From: WRIS01 sp050945135 | Lineage (GTDB): Bacteria > Actinomycetota > Coriobacteriia > Coriobacteriales > Eggerthellaceae | NCBI GenBank assembly: GCA_050945135.1 | Contig: JBMNSJ010000019.1 | Location: 1-32,929, forward strand | Reading direction: 5' to 3' | DNA length: 32,929 nt | In this document: positions 31,979-32,929 of the stretch, one piece after another | How positions within the stretch are numbered: position 1 is the first letter of the stretch | Layout: the number at the start of each line of letters is the position of its first letter | Notes under the pieces: model-generated | Seen by the model: only the letters and a program-made list of their open reading frames with translations | What the model was told of the DNA's origin: nothing | Databases searched by the model: none | Position numbers and translations under genes: made by a program

Positions 31979-32929
31979 ATGCCCATCTCATACGAACTCA
32001 AACTGCACGAGGGTCTTATTCCCTTAGCTTCTCAGCAAAGTTCAGCTGTTTTGAAGGCGGATGGCGCGCAAAACAACAGCTCAGACTCTCTCTATGTTGA
32101 GATTTATAGTCTTGAAGAACTCGAGCAGCTCGATGTGGCGGATAAAGATGTTCGCGATGCCCTTGCTCATCTCAGTCACTCTCATGGGTCTTTCGCCAAC
32201 CTTCTTCCAACCTGCATAATCGGATCGCTCTCCTTCCCCACATCAAAAGGAAATGAAGACAAAGAAGAGCACTTTGGCTTTTATCTCGATGTGCAAAGAT
32301 TAAGCATTATCGATTCCACTCATCGCGCTAAAGAGGTACTTGAGAACCTTGTCGATCTGAAACTTCTTCCAAAGATATCTACTGCACGCGTGCTCTACGA
32401 GTTTATGAAATATTTTATCGAGGATAACCCTGTTTTGATGGCTGACATTGAGAAAAAGCTTAACGAAATTGAAGACCAGATTACCGAGCAGCGTAAGAAG
32501 ATTGACAATGCCACGCTTGTTAAGTTTCGTCGAAAAATCATGAACCACAATCGTCTTTATCAGCAGCTCACAGACTTAGCAAGTAGCATAAATAAGGATG
32601 ATTACTCGCTGCTCTCAAAAGACGACCGACGTCTTTTTCGTCTCTTTGGACAACGAAGCGATCGGCTTTTTCAGCGCACGCAATACCTGAAAGAATATAG
32701 TCTTCAACTGGCACAACTGTATCAAATGCAAATTGACTCGCAGCAGAACAAAACGATTCAATGGCTTACCGTAGTTACCTCACTTGTAGTGCCTCTCACT
32801 TTTATCACCAGCTGGTATGGCATGAATTTCAAATACATGCCAGAACTAAACTTCTCTATGTTAAACCACCATGTGCAAATGCCTGGTCATGTTTGCATAT
32901 CGAATCCTATCCCAGTAAGGAAGGAAAGG
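31979..32929 (+). CDS. corA: CorA-family magnesium/cobalt transporter, runs off window
   Basis: An open frame of 317 codons from ATG 31979 to the window end. A soluble N-terminal domain (about 1-150) is followed by long helices (about 150-250) rich in E, K, Q and L (EKKLNEIEDQITEQRKKIDN ... LYQMQIDSQQNKT). The first membrane helix (TIQWLTVVTSLVVPLTFITSW) ends in the CorA selectivity motif YGMNF, then KYMPELN. A second helix should follow directly, but the remaining 26 codons read SMLNHHVQMPGHVCISNPIPVRKER, not hydrophobic, in this or another frame. AAGGTG precedes the ATG. Mg2+ uptake is likely if the gene is intact; the C-terminus is doubtful. Confidence 0.85.
   Translation, partial: MPISYELKLHEGLIPLASQQSSAVLKADGAQNNSSDSLYVEIYSLEELEQLDVADKDVRDALAHLSHSHGSFANLLPTCIIGSLSFPTSKGNEDKEEHFGFYLDVQRLSIIDSTHRAKEVLENLVDLKLLPKISTARVLYEFMKYFIEDNPVLMADIEKKLNEIEDQITEQRKKIDNATLVKFRRKIMNHNRLYQQLTDLASSINKDDYSLLSKDDRRLFRLFGQRSDRLFQRTQYLKEYSLQLAQLYQMQIDSQQNKTIQWLTVVTSLVVPLTFITSWYGMNFKYMPELNFSMLNHHVQMPGHVCISNPIPVRKER

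Noticed and set aside
1..32929. CRISPR arrays, insertion sequences, prophage genes or integrases
   Set aside because: No regularly spaced repeats, transposase or phage-like proteins were seen on either strand.

Overview
The window most likely comes from a mid-GC member of the actinobacterial class Coriobacteriia, probably the Eggerthellales. This rests on gene content and protein style: a TIGR00977-type citramalate synthase beside ilvE, a type III glutamine synthetase, an rplM-rpsI pair, and a C-P lyase operon that ends in a PHP-domain enzyme like the PhnPP described from Eggerthella lenta. The species cannot be fixed by eye. No rRNA, tRNA, insertion sequence or CRISPR array was recognised.

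Regions: (1) 1-376 is non-coding, with two strong hairpins and a good sigma-70 promoter. It reads into hsp20 and a NUDIX hydrolase gene (+). (2) 1571-7142 (-) is a run of nitrogen and amino-acid genes: glnN (type III glutamine synthetase), ilvE, cimA, a YerC/TrpR-like regulator and a nicotinamidase-like hydrolase. (3) 7373-8202 (-) is rplM-rpsI, with a long structured leader and a terminator. (4) 8552-9688 (-) is an ECF-type sigma factor with a membrane-spanning, proline-rich C-terminal extension. (5) metY (-) and metA (+) are divergent and form the acetyl-homoserine route to homocysteine. A small acidic ORF follows metA. (6) 12718-19022 (-) holds an antiporter/RCK gene, rlmH, lysA, hom and a HAD phosphatase. 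(7) 19023-19492 is a gene-free, AT-rich stretch with a 16-bp-arm inverted repeat. (8) 19493-30240 (-) is a compact phosphonate operon: phnD-C-E-E'-G-H-I-J-K-M-L-PHP. (9) 30664 to the end (+) is folC and a CorA-type transporter that runs off the window.

Working together: ilvE and cimA fit the pyruvate/citramalate route to isoleucine. hom, metA and metY make homoserine and then homocysteine, and lysA ends the lysine branch of the same aspartate family. The phn operon encodes import (PhnD/C/E/E'), ribosylation (PhnGHI, with PhnL possibly), pyrophosphate release (PhnM), radical C-P cleavage (PhnJ with PhnK) and a PHP enzyme that probably turns the cyclic ribose phosphate product into ribose 5-phosphate and phosphate. 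This would remove the need for PhnP and PhnN, both absent here.

The least conventional items are the membrane-anchored sigma factor, a perfect 28-bp palindrome inside the NUDIX gene, the inverted repeat beside the phn operon, the four-cysteine insertion in PhnK, and a CorA C-terminus that loses its expected second membrane helix just before the window ends.
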